DNA of 64,000 nt from Ancylobacter polymorphus (GCF_022836935.1 NZ_CP083239.1:3362001-3426000); one strand, 5' to 3'. Counted from the first letter of the stretch, positions 34,119-43,471 are shown. Notes: generated from the sequence alone by a model not told the origin. Translations and numbers: made by a program.

Positions 34119-34529
34119 ATGATGCACCCCTGCATGACAGAGCCTGAGCGGAAAACGTCTTCCCTTGCGGCACCTGTGCGCTGGGCAATGTTTGCCCTCG
34201 CCTGGGTCTGCGTCGGGCTGGGCATTGTCGGGCTCGTCACGCCGGTCATGCCCGGCACGGTGTTCCTCATTCTCGCGGCATGGCTGTTCACCCGTTCCTC
34301 ACCGCGCTTCGAGCGCTGGCTGCTCACCCATCCGCGCCTCGGCCCCTCCGTGGTGGCGTGGCGGGCGAATGGCGTGGTGCCGCGCTGGGCGCAACTTGTC
34401 GCCACCGGCAGCATGGCCGGCAGCTTCGTGCTGCTGGTCGTCATCGGCCTTTCCGTGCCGGTTCTGGCGATCATTGGCGCGATCTTCGTCGGCACCAGCG
34501 CCTATCTGCTCACCCGGCCGACCGCATGA
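34119..34529 (+). CDS. DUF454 (YbaN) family membrane protein
   Basis: A 136-residue inner-membrane protein with two long hydrophobic hairpins (about 25-58 and 100-128). The segment GLGIVGLVTPVMPGTVFLIL and the FTRSSPRFERWLLTHPRLGP patch are diagnostic for DUF454/YbaN. No function is established. The start is uncertain: ATG 34119 or 34122, or ATG 34134 (MTEPERK); none has a strong ribosome binding site. Its stop overlaps the mobA start (ATGA), so the two are translationally coupled. Confidence 0.8.
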   Translation: MMHPCMTEPERKTSSLAAPVRWAMFALAWVCVGLGIVGLVTPVMPGTVFLILAAWLFTRSSPRFERWLLTHPRLGPSVVAWRANGVVPRWAQLVATGSMAGSFVLLVVIGLSVPVLAIIGAIFVGTSAYLLTRPTA

Positions 34530-35146
34530 GCGAAGCGGCGCCACCCGCCGGGCTGATCCTCGCCGGCGGCCTGTCGCGCCGCATGGGCGGGGGCGACAAG
34601 GGGCTGAAGCGGCTCGGCGGCGAGACGGTGCTGGCGCGCATCGCCGCCCGGCTGGCGCCGCAGGTGTCGCCGCTTCTGCTCAACGCCAATGGTCCGGCGG
34701 CGCGCTTCGGGCTGGATCTGCCTGTGGTGGCGGACACATTGCCGGGCCAACCCGGCCCGCTCGCCGGCCTGCTCGCCGGGCTCGACCATGTCGCGCGCGA
34801 ACTGCCGGGCGCGCGCCACCTGCTCACCGTGCCGAGCGACTGCCCGTTCCTGCCCCATGACCTCGCCGCGCGTCTTGCCGCCGCTGCCGGGGAAGCGGGG
34901 GCGGCCTATGCGACCTCCGGCTGGCGCGAGCACCCGGTGGTCGGGCTGTGGCCGGTGGCGGCCCGCGCGGCGCTGCGCCGCCTGCTGGTGGAGGAAGACG
35001 AGCGGCGGATGATGCGTTGGGTGCGTGAAGTCGGCGCCGTGCCGGTGGAATGGCCGGCTACGCCGCTCGACCCGTTCCACAACCTCAACACGCCCGACGA
35101 CCTTCTCGCCGCCGAGCGCCTGCTCGCCGCCTATCCCGCGCTGTGA
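34526..35146 (+). CDS. mobA: Molybdenum cofactor guanylyltransferase MobA
   Basis: A 206-residue nucleotidyltransferase that attaches GMP to molybdopterin to form the bis-MGD cofactor. The N-terminal LILAGGLSRRMGGGDKGLKR (10-29) is the GTP/Mg binding loop, followed by ADTLPGQPGPLAGLLAGLDH and the VPSDCPFLPHDLAARL metal-binding strand. The C-terminus FHNLNTPDDL is conserved. It overlaps DUF454 by 4 bases and its last 16 bases overlap the convergent mobB gene. Confidence 0.95.
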   Translation: MSEAAPPAGLILAGGLSRRMGGGDKGLKRLGGETVLARIAARLAPQVSPLLLNANGPAARFGLDLPVVADTLPGQPGPLAGLLAGLDHVARELPGARHLLTVPSDCPFLPHDLAARLAAAAGEAGAAYATSGWREHPVVGLWPVAARAALRRLLVEEDERRMMRWVREVGAVPVEWPATPLDPFHNLNTPDDLLAAERLLAAYPAL

Positions 35147-35667
35147 GCCGACGGGCGCCAGGCGATGGAATCGACCGGGGCGGCGTGCTGGTCGGCGAAA
35201 TCGGCGATGGCCTCGATATCGTCGAGGTCGATCACCGGGCGCGGGCAGCCGGGCACCGCGTGGTCGGAGGCGAGGCCGAGGATGAACGGATCGTCGGGAT
35301 AAAGGAACGGCTTGCCGAGTTCCGCGCGATGGACCTCGATCTTGGGATGGTGGTCCTGCTTGAAGCCTTCCACCAGCACGAGATCCACCGGCGAAAGGCG
35401 GGCGACGAGTTCCGGCAGGTCCGGCTCCGGCGCGCCGCGCAGCTCATGCATCAGCGCCCAGCGATTGGCCGAGGAAATCAGCACCTCGCTCGCGCCCACG
35501 GTGCGGTGGGTGTGCGAATCCTTGCCCGGCTTGTCGACATCGAAATTATGGTGCGCGTGCTTCACCGTGGAGACGCGGTGCCCACGCCCGACCAGAACGG
35601 GAATGAGCCGCGCCAGAAGCGTCGTCTTGCCCGCGCCGCTCCACCCCGCGAATCCGATCAGCCGCAT
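35131..35667 (-). CDS. mobB: Molybdopterin-guanine dinucleotide biosynthesis protein MobB
   Basis: A 178-residue P-loop GTPase-like protein that assists MobA. Walker A is GWSGAGKTT (8-16); the family motifs HAHHNFDVDKPGKDSHTHR, VLVEGFKQDHHPKIEVHRAE and DDIEAIADF are present. GGAG precedes ATG 35667. It converges with mobA with a 16-base coding overlap, so the pair cannot be co-transcribed even though both act in the same pathway. Confidence 0.94.
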   Translation of the reverse strand: MRLIGFAGWSGAGKTTLLARLIPVLVGRGHRVSTVKHAHHNFDVDKPGKDSHTHRTVGASEVLISSANRWALMHELRGAPEPDLPELVARLSPVDLVLVEGFKQDHHPKIEVHRAELGKPFLYPDDPFILGLASDHAVPGCPRPVIDLDDIEAIADFADQHAAPVDSIAWRPSAHSAG

Positions 35668-35816
35668 TGTCGCCTCCCCGCGCCCTTTTCCCAGCACTTC
35701 GGCCCTCGCAGCCCCCGCGTCAAGTCATCGAGGCGGGTGGGCCCATCACGCTTGCGCCGGGCCGCCGGCTGCGGAGGCGCTTGCCCTCGGTGCCGTCCCG
35801 GCGTAACCCGCGCATC

Positions 35817-36116
35817 ATGGCCACCGCCGTTTCCGACGAGCCCCCGCTCCGGCTCGACCTCAAAGGGTTGAAATGCCCGCTGCCGGCGCTGCACACGCGC
35901 CGGGCGCTGGCCCGCGCGCAAGTGGGCGCCGTGATCGTCGTTGAGTGTACCGACCCGATGGCCGCCATCGACATTCCCCATCTCGTGCGCCAGGACGGCC
36001 ATGAACTGGTGGCGCAGCAGCGGCAGGGCGACACGCTGAGCTTTCAAATTCGCAAGCATGAGACGCCGGCTGCGCGCGAGGGGGATGGTCATCCCGCCGG
36101 AGTCACTTCTATCTAG
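35817..36116 (+). CDS. TusA-like sulfur carrier protein
   Basis: A 99-residue protein of the TusA/SirA/YedF family. The LDLKGLKCPLPALHTRRALA segment contains the catalytic Cys (residue 20) in CPxP, and ECTDPMAAIDIPHLVRQDGH forms the second half of the fold. Such proteins hand persulfide sulfur to tRNA thiolation, molybdenum cofactor or other pathways. With mobA/mobB next door a role in Mo-cofactor sulfuration is plausible, but this is inference. ATG 35817 is the natural start. Confidence 0.88.
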   Translation: MATAVSDEPPLRLDLKGLKCPLPALHTRRALARAQVGAVIVVECTDPMAAIDIPHLVRQDGHELVAQQRQGDTLSFQIRKHETPAAREGDGHPAGVTSI

Positions 36117-36145
36117 CGGCGCTGGTTCCGCCACGGGGTTTGCCA

Positions 36146-36784
36146 ATGAAGCTGACGCGCCGTCTGTTCACCCTTACCGGCCTTGTCGGCCTCACTGTCC
36201 ACCTCACTGCACTCACTGGTCACGCCACTTCGGCGCAGGCGCCGCATCACGGCCAGAGCGCCGCCGCCCCGCTGCCGTCGCGCGCCGACACCCATGTCTA
36301 TCTGCTGCGCGGTCTATTTGGCGTGTTCTCGCAAGGACTTGACGCGCTGGCGCAGGAACTGGTGGCGCAGGGCTACCATGCCGAGCTCTATGGCTGGGAC
36401 GAGGCGCAGCAGGTGATCGCGCTGATCGAGCGGCGGGAGGTTGAGGGCCATGAGGGGCCGACGATTCTCATCGGCCACTCGCTTGGCGCCAACGCGGTGA
36501 CAAATATCGCTAACGCGTTGCAATCTCAGGGGATTGCGGTCGATCTCGCGGTGACGTTCGACGCCACCGACCCCGATCCGGTGCCGGAGAATGTCGCGAT
36601 TCTGATCAATTTCTGGGCCGCCGACGGCTTCGGCGAACCTGTCGAAGCGTCTCCCGGCTATACCGGGGACCTTGAAAACATTGATCTTTCCGGCCAGCCG
36701 GGCATCGACCATACGAGCATCGACTCGATGGACCAGTTCCACCAGACCGTCATCGCGCGGCTGGAAAGCCTGACCGGAAACTAG
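36146..36784 (+). CDS. Secreted alpha/beta-hydrolase-like protein
   Basis: A 212-residue exported protein with signal sequence MKLTRRLFTLTGLVGLTVHL and cleavage after TSAQ. The hydrolase-type core contains THVYLLRGLFGVFSQGLDAL, the nucleophile elbow IGHSLGANAVTNIANAL, DATDPDPVPENVAILINFWA and a final IDHTSIDS that could supply the catalytic His. It resembles small DUF-type lipases of the thioesterase/alpha-beta fold in Rhizobiales; substrate unknown. A second protein of similar type is at 8340-9137. Confidence 0.72.
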   Translation: MKLTRRLFTLTGLVGLTVHLTALTGHATSAQAPHHGQSAAAPLPSRADTHVYLLRGLFGVFSQGLDALAQELVAQGYHAELYGWDEAQQVIALIERREVEGHEGPTILIGHSLGANAVTNIANALQSQGIAVDLAVTFDATDPDPVPENVAILINFWAADGFGEPVEASPGYTGDLENIDLSGQPGIDHTSIDSMDQFHQTVIARLESLTGN

Positions 36785-36787
36785 ACT

Positions 36788-36812
36788 GCCGGCTCCCGAA
36801 AAGAGAGCCGGC
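36788..36812. terminator. Hairpin between convergent genes
   Basis: GCCGGCTC (36788-36795) pairs with GAGCCGGC (36805-36812) around a 9-base A-rich loop, between the hydrolase gene and the minus-strand secreted protein. No long T-run is present on either side. Confidence 0.6.
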
Positions 36813-36820
36813 GCAAAGGC

Positions 36821-37306
36821 TTACTTGAGTGCGGCGTCAACCGCCTGGCGCACGAAGGCTTCCGGCGAGATCTTCGCCGCCGCCGCCTTGGTGTTGATGG
36901 CGTTGAGGATTTCCGGCGGGAAGGGCACGTCGAGAATCACCGCGTCGGCGCTGTCGAGCGAATAGACGGTGCGCACGACCCGCGAGGCGAAGCTCGCCAC
37001 AGCCTGGGTCTTCTGCGCGTCGGAAAGGCCGGATTTCGCAGCAACGGCAGGGCAGTAGGCGGAAATGACGCCGTCGATGATCAGGCCGGAGGAAAAGCCC
37101 GCGGCGCGCAGACCGTCCACCGCCGCATCCAGCGCCTCCGGCTTGTCGAGCCCATCGCCCGTGGGCAGCACGGACTTGATCGTCGCCGCCTGCGCGGCTT
37201 CGAGCGTGCTCTTCGGGCACTCGAAGGCTCCAGCCGCGAGAGCCGGCTGCGCCGCCACCAGGGCAAGAGCGAAAACCGAGGCCGGGAGAAACGGTGCGTA
37301 GGACAT
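36821..37306 (-). CDS. Small secreted protein of unknown function
   Basis: A 161-residue exported protein with signal sequence MSYAPFLPASVFALALVAAQ and cleavage after ALAA. The mature part has a single-domain look with two Cys (about residues 30 and 85, a possible disulfide), ending FPPEILNAINTKAAAAKISP and EAFVRQAVDAALK. No family is recognised. AGGAG lies before the ATG. It is followed, in its own reading direction, by a hairpin shared with the neighbouring hydrolase gene; tRNA-Lys lies upstream. Confidence 0.6.
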   Translation of the reverse strand: MSYAPFLPASVFALALVAAQPALAAGAFECPKSTLEAAQAATIKSVLPTGDGLDKPEALDAAVDGLRAAGFSSGLIIDGVISAYCPAVAAKSGLSDAQKTQAVASFASRVVRTVYSLDSADAVILDVPFPPEILNAINTKAAAAKISPEAFVRQAVDAALK

Positions 37307-37352
37307 CTCAACTCCTGCTACGGAAACGGCTTCCAGAATATGCCTTTGCGCG

Positions 37353-37429
37353 TGGTGAGCCCGCTGGGACTCGAACCCAGGACCTCATGATTAAAAGTCA
37401 CGCGCTCTAACCAGCTGAGCTACGGGCCC
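37353..37429 (-). tRNA. tRNA-Lys(TTT)
   Basis: Read on the minus strand: acceptor GGGCCCG with CGGGCTC (one G-T pair), D arm GCTCAGCTGGTTAGAGC, anticodon TTT in the loop CTTTTAA, T arm GGTTCGAGTCC, and an encoded CCA. Length 77 with CCA. Confidence 0.95.
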
Positions 37430-37652
37430 CCACGAGAAGGGGGATTAAGGGTTTCGCACCGCGAAGGCAAGCGGACGGCGCGTCGCGGCGGCACCTATCA
37501 AGAGCCTGATGGGGGTGCCAAATGTTTCATATTGCACGTGCGCAAGAACACCACGTCGATCATGCCGCTTCCGGTGCGGCTTTGGCGCCATTAGCTTGCA
37601 GCCATGACATTCGGGAGCGCCGCCGGCCCTCCCAGGGGCAAGGAGCAGACAC

Positions 37653-38249
37653 ATGGCAAAAGTTCTGGTGCTGTATTATTCGACCTACGGCCATATCGAG
37701 ACGATGGCGGAAGCCGTTGCCGAAGGCGCGCGTGAGGCGGGTGCCGAGGCGGTGGTGAAGCGGGTGCCGGAGACGGTGCCGGAGGAGATCGCCCGGCAGA
37801 ACCACTTCAAGCTCGACCAGAAGGCGCCGGTCGCCACGGTGGACGAGTTGAAGGACTACGACGCGATCATCTTCGGCGCCCCGACCCGCTTCGGCACGGT
37901 CGCCTCGCAGATGCGCAGCTTTATCGACCAGACCGGCGGGCTGTGGTTCACCGGCGCGCTCGTGGGCAAGGTCGGTTCGGTGTTCACCTCCTCCGCCACC
38001 CAGCATGGCGGCCAGGAATCGACCATTCTCGGCTTCGTGCCGACCCTGCTGCACCACGGCATGGTGGTGGTTGGCCTGCCCTACGCCTTCCAGGGCCAGA
38101 TGGGTGTTGACGAGATCAAGGGCGGCTCGCCTTACGGCGCGTCGACGATCGCCAATGGCGATGGTTCGCGTCAGCCTTCCGAAGTCGAGCTGGCGGGTGC
38201 CCGCTTCCAGGGCAAGCATGTTGCCACCATCGCGGCCAAGCTGGCCTGA
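37653..38249 (+). CDS. wrbA: NAD(P)H:quinone oxidoreductase WrbA
   Basis: A 198-residue flavodoxin-like FMN enzyme that reduces quinones by two electrons and protects against semiquinone stress. Diagnostic pieces: [60 protein letters not shown] and [26 protein letters not shown] lies 7 bases before the ATG. A REP-like palindrome (38279-38312) follows the stop. Monocistronic. Confidence 0.97.
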   Translation: MAKVLVLYYSTYGHIETMAEAVAEGAREAGAEAVVKRVPETVPEEIARQNHFKLDQKAPVATVDELKDYDAIIFGAPTRFGTVASQMRSFIDQTGGLWFTGALVGKVGSVFTSSATQHGGQESTILGFVPTLLHHGMVVVGLPYAFQGQMGVDEIKGGSPYGASTIANGDGSRQPSEVELAGARFQGKHVATIAAKLA

Positions 38250-38278
38250 TCACGCGTACCTGTGGCCATTTGAGCCAA

Positions 38279-38312
38279 GTCATCCCGGCGGAAGCAAGAC
38301 TTCGCGCCGGGA
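38279..38312. repeat. REP-like palindrome
   Basis: An arm of GTCATCCCGGCG is matched by CGCCGGGATTTC across a short loop, just after wrbA. It has the same arms as the pair at 27909-28002 and ends close to the tgt stop on the other strand. Confidence 0.55.
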
Positions 38313-38316
38313 TTTC

Positions 38317-39471
38317 TCAGCGCGCCGGAATATCTCCGCGTGCCCAGCCTTCCTTCACCTCGGCCTTGAACGCCTCGAACCGGCCTTCGGCGATGGCGGC
38401 GCGGATGCCGGCCATCAGGCTCTGGTAATAGGCGAGGTTCACCCAGGTGAGCAGCATGGAGCCTAGCATCTCGTCGCAGCGCACGAGGTGATGCAAATAG
38501 GCGCGCGAATAGTCCCGCGCCGCCGGACAGTCGCTTTCCTCGTCGAGCGGGCGAGGGTCCTCGGCGTGGCGGGCGTTCTTCAGGTTGATCTTGCCGAAAC
38601 GGGTGAAGGCCTGCGCGTGCCGGCCGGCGCGGGTCGGCATCACGCAATCGAACATGTCGACGCCGCGCGCCACGCTTTCGATGATGTCGTCTGGCGTGCC
38701 GACGCCCATGAGATAGCGCGGCTTTTCCGCCGGCAGGATGGGCGTCACCACCTCCAGCATCGCCAGCATCACATCCTGTGGCTCGCCGACCGCAAGACCG
38801 CCGATGGAATAGCCGGGGAAGTCGATGTCGATGAGGCCCCGCGCCGATTCGATCCGCAACTCCGTATCGTCGCCGCCCTGTACGATGCCGAACAGCGCAC
38901 GGCCTTTCGGTTGCGCCTCGAACGCCTTCTTCGAGCGCTCCGCCCAGCGCAGCGACAGGCGCAGGGCGCGGGCGATCTCGTCCTTCGGGGCAGGAAGGCG
39001 CACGCATTCATCCAGCTGCATCTGGATGTCGGCACCCAGCAGCCCCTGGATTTCGATGGAACGCTCGGGCGTCAGCTCGTGATAGGCGCCGTCGATATGC
39101 GAGCGGAAAGTGACGCCCTTCTCGCTCATCTTCCGCAGGCCTGCCAGCGACATGACCTGGAAGCCGCCGGAATCGGTGAGGATAGGATGCGGCCAGCGCA
39201 TCATCTGATGCAGCCCGCCGAGCCGGTCCACGCGTTCGGCGCCGGGGCGCAGCATCAGGTGATAGGTGTTGCCGAGCAGGATGTCGGCACCGAGCTCGCG
39301 CACCTGCCCAGGATACATACCTTTCACCGTACCGGCGGTCCCCACCGGCATGAAGGCGGGCGTGCGCACCACACCGCGTGGCGTCACCACCTCGCCGAGC
39401 CGGGCGGCGCCATCGGTGGCGTGCAGGCGGTAATGAAAATCGGTCGGCAGGGAATGATCGGAACTGTTCAT
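38317..39471 (-). CDS. tgt: tRNA-guanine transglycosylase Tgt
   Basis: A 384-residue enzyme that replaces guanine 34 with preQ1 in tRNAs for Asp, Asn, His and Tyr, on the way to queuosine. Motifs: [40 protein letters not shown] with the catalytic Asp, [20 protein letters not shown], and a C-terminal zinc site [18 protein letters not shown] region. The ATG overlaps the queA stop by 4 bases, so queA and tgt are translated as a coupled pair. It is the last gene of the coaD-PPIase-queA cluster. Confidence 0.97.
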   Translation of the reverse strand: MNSSDHSLPTDFHYRLHATDGAARLGEVVTPRGVVRTPAFMPVGTAGTVKGMYPGQVRELGADILLGNTYHLMLRPGAERVDRLGGLHQMMRWPHPILTDSGGFQVMSLAGLRKMSEKGVTFRSHIDGAYHELTPERSIEIQGLLGADIQMQLDECVRLPAPKDEIARALRLSLRWAERSKKAFEAQPKGRALFGIVQGGDDTELRIESARGLIDIDFPGYSIGGLAVGEPQDVMLAMLEVVTPILPAEKPRYLMGVGTPDDIIESVARGVDMFDCVMPTRAGRHAQAFTRFGKINLKNARHAEDPRPLDEESDCPAARDYSRAYLHHLVRCDEMLGSMLLTWVNLAYYQSLMAGIRAAIAEGRFEAFKAEVKEGWARGDIPAR

Positions 39472-40553
39472 GGCCGGGCTTGTGGCAGCAAAAGGCAGGC
39501 ATCGCCATAGGAATAGAAGCGGTAGCCACTGGCGATGGCGTGGGCATAGGCGCGCTTCTGGGTCTCATGACCAATGAACGCCGCCACCAGCATGACCAGC
39601 GTCGAACGCGGCAGGTGGAAATTGGTCAGCATGCCGTCGATGAAGCGGAAGTGCGTGCCGGGGGTGATGAAGATATCCGTTTCGCCGCGCCAGGCGCTGA
39701 GAAGTCCCTCTTGCGAGGCGGCGCTCTCGATGAGGCGGGTGGCCGTGGTGCCGACGGTGACGACCTTGCCGCCCCGCGCCCGCACCGCGTTCAGCGCGGC
39801 CGCGGTTTCGGGAGAAACCTCGCCCCATTCGGCATGCATCCGGTGGTCAGCCGTGTCGTCGGCCTTGACGGGGAGAAAGGTCCCGGCGCCGACATGCAGG
39901 GTGACGCGATGGGTCTCGACGCCCCGCGCGGCCAGACGCTCGATCAACTCGGGGGTGAAGTGCAGCCCTGCTGTCGGCGCCGCGACCGACCCCTCATGCG
40001 CGGCGAACATGGTCTGGTAATCCGCCCGGTCCTGCGCATCGTCGGCGCGCTTGGCGGCAATATAGGGCGGCAGCGGGATATGGCCGATGGCGGCGATGGC
40101 GGCATCGAGCGCCGGACCGGCGGCCGCGAAGCGCAGCGTGACCTCGCCCCCCTCGCCTTTCGCCTCGACGCGCGCGGCGAGCGTGGTTTCGCCCTCGGGA
40201 GAGGCGAATTCGATCGTGTCGCCGGGAGCCAGCCGCTTGCCGGGACGGGCGAGCGCAAGCCAGCTGTCCGGGCCGAGCCGCTTATGCAGCATGGCTTCGA
40301 CCTGCACCCCTTCGCCCTGCGAGGTGGCACGGCGGCGGATGCCGTCGAGCCGTGCCGGAAGCACGCGCGTATCGTTGACGACCAGCGCGTCGCCGGCAGC
40401 CAGCAGTTCCGGCAGATCACGCACCTGCGCGTCGGTCAGTTCCGGGTCCGCACCGGCGCGCACAACGAGCAGCCGCGCCGCATCGCGCGGCGAGACGGGC
40501 CGGAGCGCGATGGACTCGGGCGGCAGATCGAAATCGAACAGGTCGACACGCAT
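39468..40553 (-). CDS. queA: S-adenosylmethionine:tRNA ribosyltransferase-isomerase QueA
   Basis: A 361-residue enzyme that transfers and rearranges the ribosyl part of SAM onto preQ1-tRNA to give epoxyqueuosine. Typical features are [20 protein letters not shown] near the start, [40 protein letters not shown] and [20 protein letters not shown]. It precedes tgt with a 4-base overlap. A hairpin at 40581-40608 separates it from the upstream PPIase gene. Confidence 0.97.
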   Translation of the reverse strand: MRVDLFDFDLPPESIALRPVSPRDAARLLVVRAGADPELTDAQVRDLPELLAAGDALVVNDTRVLPARLDGIRRRATSQGEGVQVEAMLHKRLGPDSWLALARPGKRLAPGDTIEFASPEGETTLAARVEAKGEGGEVTLRFAAAGPALDAAIAAIGHIPLPPYIAAKRADDAQDRADYQTMFAAHEGSVAAPTAGLHFTPELIERLAARGVETHRVTLHVGAGTFLPVKADDTADHRMHAEWGEVSPETAAALNAVRARGGKVVTVGTTATRLIESAASQEGLLSAWRGETDIFITPGTHFRFIDGMLTNFHLPRSTLVMLVAAFIGHETQKRAYAHAIASGYRFYSYGDACLLLPQARP

Positions 40554-40580
40554 GGAAGGCCCGGCTCTTACAAAAGGCGA

Positions 40581-40608
40581 TCCCGGACGCGCTCACGCGC
40601 ATCCGGGA
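40581..40608. terminator. Hairpin between the PPIase gene and queA
   Basis: TCCCGGA-c-GCGC pairs with GCGC-a-TCCGGGA around a TCAC loop (40581-40608). It resembles the REP-like palindromes of this window and has no T-run, so it may be a repeat, a weak terminator or an mRNA-processing site. Confidence 0.5.
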
Positions 40609-40635
40609 CAGCATCATGCCTCAACGTCGCGGTGA

Positions 40636-41094
40636 TCAGGCGGAAACGGTCGCCTTGACGATCTTGTCCGGGTTCTGCACCGGCTCGCCGCGCTTGATCT
40701 TGTCGACATTCTCCATGCCTTCGATCACCTCGCCCCACACGGTGTACTGGCCATCGAGGAAGCCGGCATCGGCGAAGCAGATGAAGAACTGGCTGTCGGC
40801 GGAATCCGGGTGCTGGGCGCGGGCCATGGAGGCGGTGCCGCGCACATGGCGTCCCTTGTTGAATTCAGCCTTCAGATTCTTGCCCGAGCCGCCGCGGCCG
40901 GTGCCGGTGGGATCGCCGGTCTGGGCCATGAAGCCGTCGATGACGCGGTGGAAGACCACGCCATCGTAGAAGCCCTGCTTGGCGAGCTCGCTAATGCGCG
41001 CGACGTGGCCGGGCGCGAGGTCCGGGCGGAAGCGGATCTTGACCGGCCCCTGCGTCGTTTCGAGCAGCAGCGTGGTTTCAGCGGTGTCGGTCAT
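40636..41094 (-). CDS. Cyclophilin-type peptidyl-prolyl isomerase (cytoplasmic)
   Basis: A 152-residue PPIase without signal peptide. The cyclophilin core is intact: FYDGVVFHRVIDGFMAQTGD, GSGKNLKAEFNKGRHVRGTA, ADSQFFICFADAGFLDGQYT and VIEGMENVDKIKRGEPVQNP. The catalytic Arg is in FHRVIDGF. It lies 31 bases after the exported paralog at 41126-41698; the two share about half of their residues and likely arose by duplication, giving one cytoplasmic and one periplasmic isomerase. It is expressed before queA-tgt. Confidence 0.95.
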   Translation of the reverse strand: MTDTAETTLLLETTQGPVKIRFRPDLAPGHVARISELAKQGFYDGVVFHRVIDGFMAQTGDPTGTGRGGSGKNLKAEFNKGRHVRGTASMARAQHPDSADSQFFICFADAGFLDGQYTVWGEVIEGMENVDKIKRGEPVQNPDKIVKATVSA

Positions 41095-41125
41095 TGGTCT
41101 CTCCTTTACTGGAAGGTTGGCGGCG

Positions 41126-41698
41126 TCACTTGACGTCCGCAGCCACCTTCATCGAGATGATCTTGTCGGGGTTCTGCACCGGCTCGCCGCGCTTGATCTT
41201 GTCGACGTTCTCCATGCCGGACACGACCTGGCCGATCACGGTGTATTGGCCGTTGAGGAAGGACGCATCGCCGAAGGTGATGAAGAACTGCGAGTTGGCG
41301 CTGTTGGGGCTGGAAGCGCGTGCCATGCCGACCGTGCCGCGCTTGAAGGGCACGTTGGAGAACTCGGCCGGAAGGTTCGGATAGCGCGAGCCGCCGGTGC
41401 CGTTGCCATATTGGCCATCGCCCGTCTGCGCCATGAAGCCTTCGATGACGCGATGGAACGGCACGTTGTCATAGTAGCCTTCGCGCGCCAGCGTCTTGAT
41501 GCGCTCGGCGTGCTGGGGGGCGATATCCGAGCGCAGCACGAAGATCACCGGACCCTTGGTGGTCTGCATGATGATCGCGTTCTGCGGGTCGACATTCGGC
41601 GGCAGCTTGGGCGCCTGCGCCGAGGCCGGAGCGACGGCGACCACGGCCAGCGCGCAGGCGACGGAGAAGGCAGCGAGAAGGCGTCGGATCATGGGCAT
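41126..41698 (-). CDS. Cyclophilin-type peptidyl-prolyl isomerase (exported)
   Basis: A 190-residue PPIase with signal sequence IRRLLAAFSVACALAVVAVA and cleavage after ASAQ, so it should act in the periplasm. The cyclophilin core contains YYDNVPFHRVIEGFMAQTGD, GGSRYPNLPAEFSNVPFKRG and SQFFITFGDASFLNGQYTVI. GGAG lies about 6 bases before ATG 41698. It follows coaD by 35 bases and precedes the cytoplasmic paralog. Confidence 0.94.
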   Translation of the reverse strand: MPMIRRLLAAFSVACALAVVAVAPASAQAPKLPPNVDPQNAIIMQTTKGPVIFVLRSDIAPQHAERIKTLAREGYYDNVPFHRVIEGFMAQTGDGQYGNGTGGSRYPNLPAEFSNVPFKRGTVGMARASSPNSANSQFFITFGDASFLNGQYTVIGQVVSGMENVDKIKRGEPVQNPDKIISMKVAADVK

Positions 41699-41733
41699 GA
41701 ACTCCGTTGAGCGATGGCGAAGACCGCCCGTTG

Positions 41734-42243
41734 CTAGGCCCCGCGCCCGAACCGACCGCGCAGGCGGACGAGAACCGGGCCGGGCACAAAGGCGGAAACA
41801 TCCCCGCCCATGGCCGCGATCTGCCGCACCAGCGTGGCGGTGATGGGGCGGGCAATGGGGGAGGCCGGCAGGAAAACGGTCTGCACGCCGGGCTTCAGCG
41901 TCGCGTTCATTCCGGCCATCTGCATTTCATAGTCGAGATCGGTGCCGTCGCGCAGGCCGCGGATGAGCAGGCTCGCGCCATGGGCCTCGGCGGCATCGAC
42001 GACGAGATTGTCGAAGGTGACGCAGTCGAGCCGGGCGCCCTCCTCATGGGCGATGGGCGCGAACACCTCACTCAACATCTCCAGCCTCTCGGCCGGCGCG
42101 AAGAGCGGCGCCTTGCCGGGATGGATGCCGACGCCCACCACGAGCCGGTCCACCAGCCGCGCCGCAGCACGCGCGACTTCGACATGGCCGTTGGTCGGCG
42201 GGTCGAAGGAGCCGGGGTAGAAGGCGGTGCGCATGGCGCTCAT
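41734..42243 (-). CDS. coaD: Phosphopantetheine adenylyltransferase CoaD
   Basis: A 169-residue nucleotidyltransferase catalysing the penultimate step of coenzyme A synthesis. The N-terminus [20 protein letters not shown] includes the TNGH (T/HxGH) active-site motif (17-20); [20 protein letters not shown] and [20 protein letters not shown] follow. The final motif is PITATLVR where most relatives have SSSxVR. ATG 42243 (AGAGG 5 bases upstream) is preferred over ATG 42234. It heads the operon with the two PPIases and queA-tgt. Confidence 0.94.
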   Translation of the reverse strand: MSAMRTAFYPGSFDPPTNGHVEVARAAARLVDRLVVGVGIHPGKAPLFAPAERLEMLSEVFAPIAHEEGARLDCVTFDNLVVDAAEAHGASLLIRGLRDGTDLDYEMQMAGMNATLKPGVQTVFLPASPIARPITATLVRQIAAMGGDVSAFVPGPVLVRLRGRFGRGA

Positions 42244-42342
42244 CTCGGGCCTCTCGGTGCGCGGCAAGGGTTAGCGGTCTCGCGGCCTGGACGCAAGCCG
42301 CGGTGGTTTCCACTTCGCCACCGGTGACTGTGTCGCCTCCGC

Positions 42343-43380
42343 TCAGGGGGCACCGAGCTCGGTATCCAGAAAATGCAATACGGCGTCGGCCACCTGCGCG
42401 TGGAGGGCCGCGCGCCCCTCCGCGGCGGTGCCGTTATGGCAGATCGGGCCATCGCCCTGCTGCTCCGCCTCCAGCAACGCGACCGCCCCCGGCTTGCACA
42501 GTGGCAGGAAGCTGAAATGCGTAGCGCCGTCCAAAGCGATATAGCGTCCCAATGCGAAAGGGAGATGCGCGGCCAGATAACGCGACTCCAGTGCGGCCGG
42601 CACATGCGGGTCGCCCTCGCCTGCCGAGATCACCAGCACAGGCACTTTCAGGGCAGCGAGGCTCTCCGGCGTGAAGCCGCGCGCCAGCCCGAGATCGAGC
42701 GATACCGCCGCACCCACGCGCCGGTCGGCGAGATCACCGGCCAACAGCGTGCGCGCCTCGACCGTGCTTCCCACCTCAAGCCGACCAGATATCTCGCAGG
42801 CCGCGAGCTGGGCATAAACGTCGCAGTCCGCCGCGAAACGGGCCGGATCGAAACGCGCACCAGCAAGCGCCATCGCCGTCCAGCCGCCGAGAGAATGGCC
42901 GATGACGCCGACCTTGTCGGCATCTGCACCGAAGGCGGGGTCGCGGGTGATCCGGTCGATCAGCCGGGACAGATCGCGCGGCCGTTCCCAAAGTCGGGCG
43001 CCAATATCGGGCTTGAGGTTGCGGCTGGTGGTGCCGGGATGGTTCACCGCCGCGACCATATAGCCATGCCGCGCAAGCGCGACCGCCAGCCAGGCCTGGT
43101 TGCCGAGATTGCCGCCAAAGCCGTGAGAGAGCACGACGAGACGGTGGCGACCGGCTGCCGGGGCGGCGTCGACGATGACGGATTCGCCCACCAAGACGGC
43201 ATTGTCGCCGATCAAGGTCTGCGGGCCCGCCGCCGATGTCGGATACCAGACCGCCGCCTCCAGGGGGCGCTCCGGAATCTCGGTGAGGCTCAGCCGGCGA
43301 AAGCCGACACCGTCGGCGCGCGCGACTCCAGCGCTGATCGCCATGAAGGCAAGCGCGAGAAGGAGGAAAAGGGGACGCAT
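42343..43380 (-). CDS. Secreted alpha/beta-hydrolase (dienelactone hydrolase/PAF-acetylhydrolase-like)
   Basis: A 345-residue exported protein starting MRPLFLLLALAFMAISAGVA with signal cleavage near ARA. The hydrolase core has VVLSHGFGGNLGNQAWLAVA, the nucleophile elbow GVIGHSLGGWTAMALAGARF, VLVISAGEGDPHVPAALESR for the acid region and DGATHFSFLPLCKPGAVALL for the His. This arrangement is that of the periplasmic PAF-AH/dienelactone-hydrolase-like group; substrate unknown. It follows gyrA but is separated by a strong terminator at 43425-43448, so it has its own promoter. Confidence 0.85.
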   Translation of the reverse strand: MRPLFLLLALAFMAISAGVARADGVGFRRLSLTEIPERPLEAAVWYPTSAAGPQTLIGDNAVLVGESVIVDAAPAAGRHRLVVLSHGFGGNLGNQAWLAVALARHGYMVAAVNHPGTTSRNLKPDIGARLWERPRDLSRLIDRITRDPAFGADADKVGVIGHSLGGWTAMALAGARFDPARFAADCDVYAQLAACEISGRLEVGSTVEARTLLAGDLADRRVGAAVSLDLGLARGFTPESLAALKVPVLVISAGEGDPHVPAALESRYLAAHLPFALGRYIALDGATHFSFLPLCKPGAVALLEAEQQGDGPICHNGTAAEGRAALHAQVADAVLHFLDTELGAP

Positions 43381-43424
43381 GGGCGATGACATTCGGCGGG
43401 GCAACATACGAGGCGTGGAAACAA

Positions 43425-43448
43425 GAACGGCGCCTTCTGGCGCCGTTC
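43425..43448 (-). terminator. gyrA terminator
   Basis: A perfect 10-bp stem (GAACGGCGCC / GGCGCCGTTC, loop TTCT on the plus strand) lies 24 bases after the gyrA stop, followed on the minus strand by TTGTTTCC. Confidence 0.8.
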
Positions 43449-43471
43449 CGTGTTCTCATCATGGCCTTGGC

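Noticed and set aside
36146..36784. A toxin-immunity pair of hydrolase and neighbouring secreted protein (36821-37306)
   Set aside because: The genes are convergent, both have signal peptides and there is no sign of a secretion system or of an immunity-type partner.
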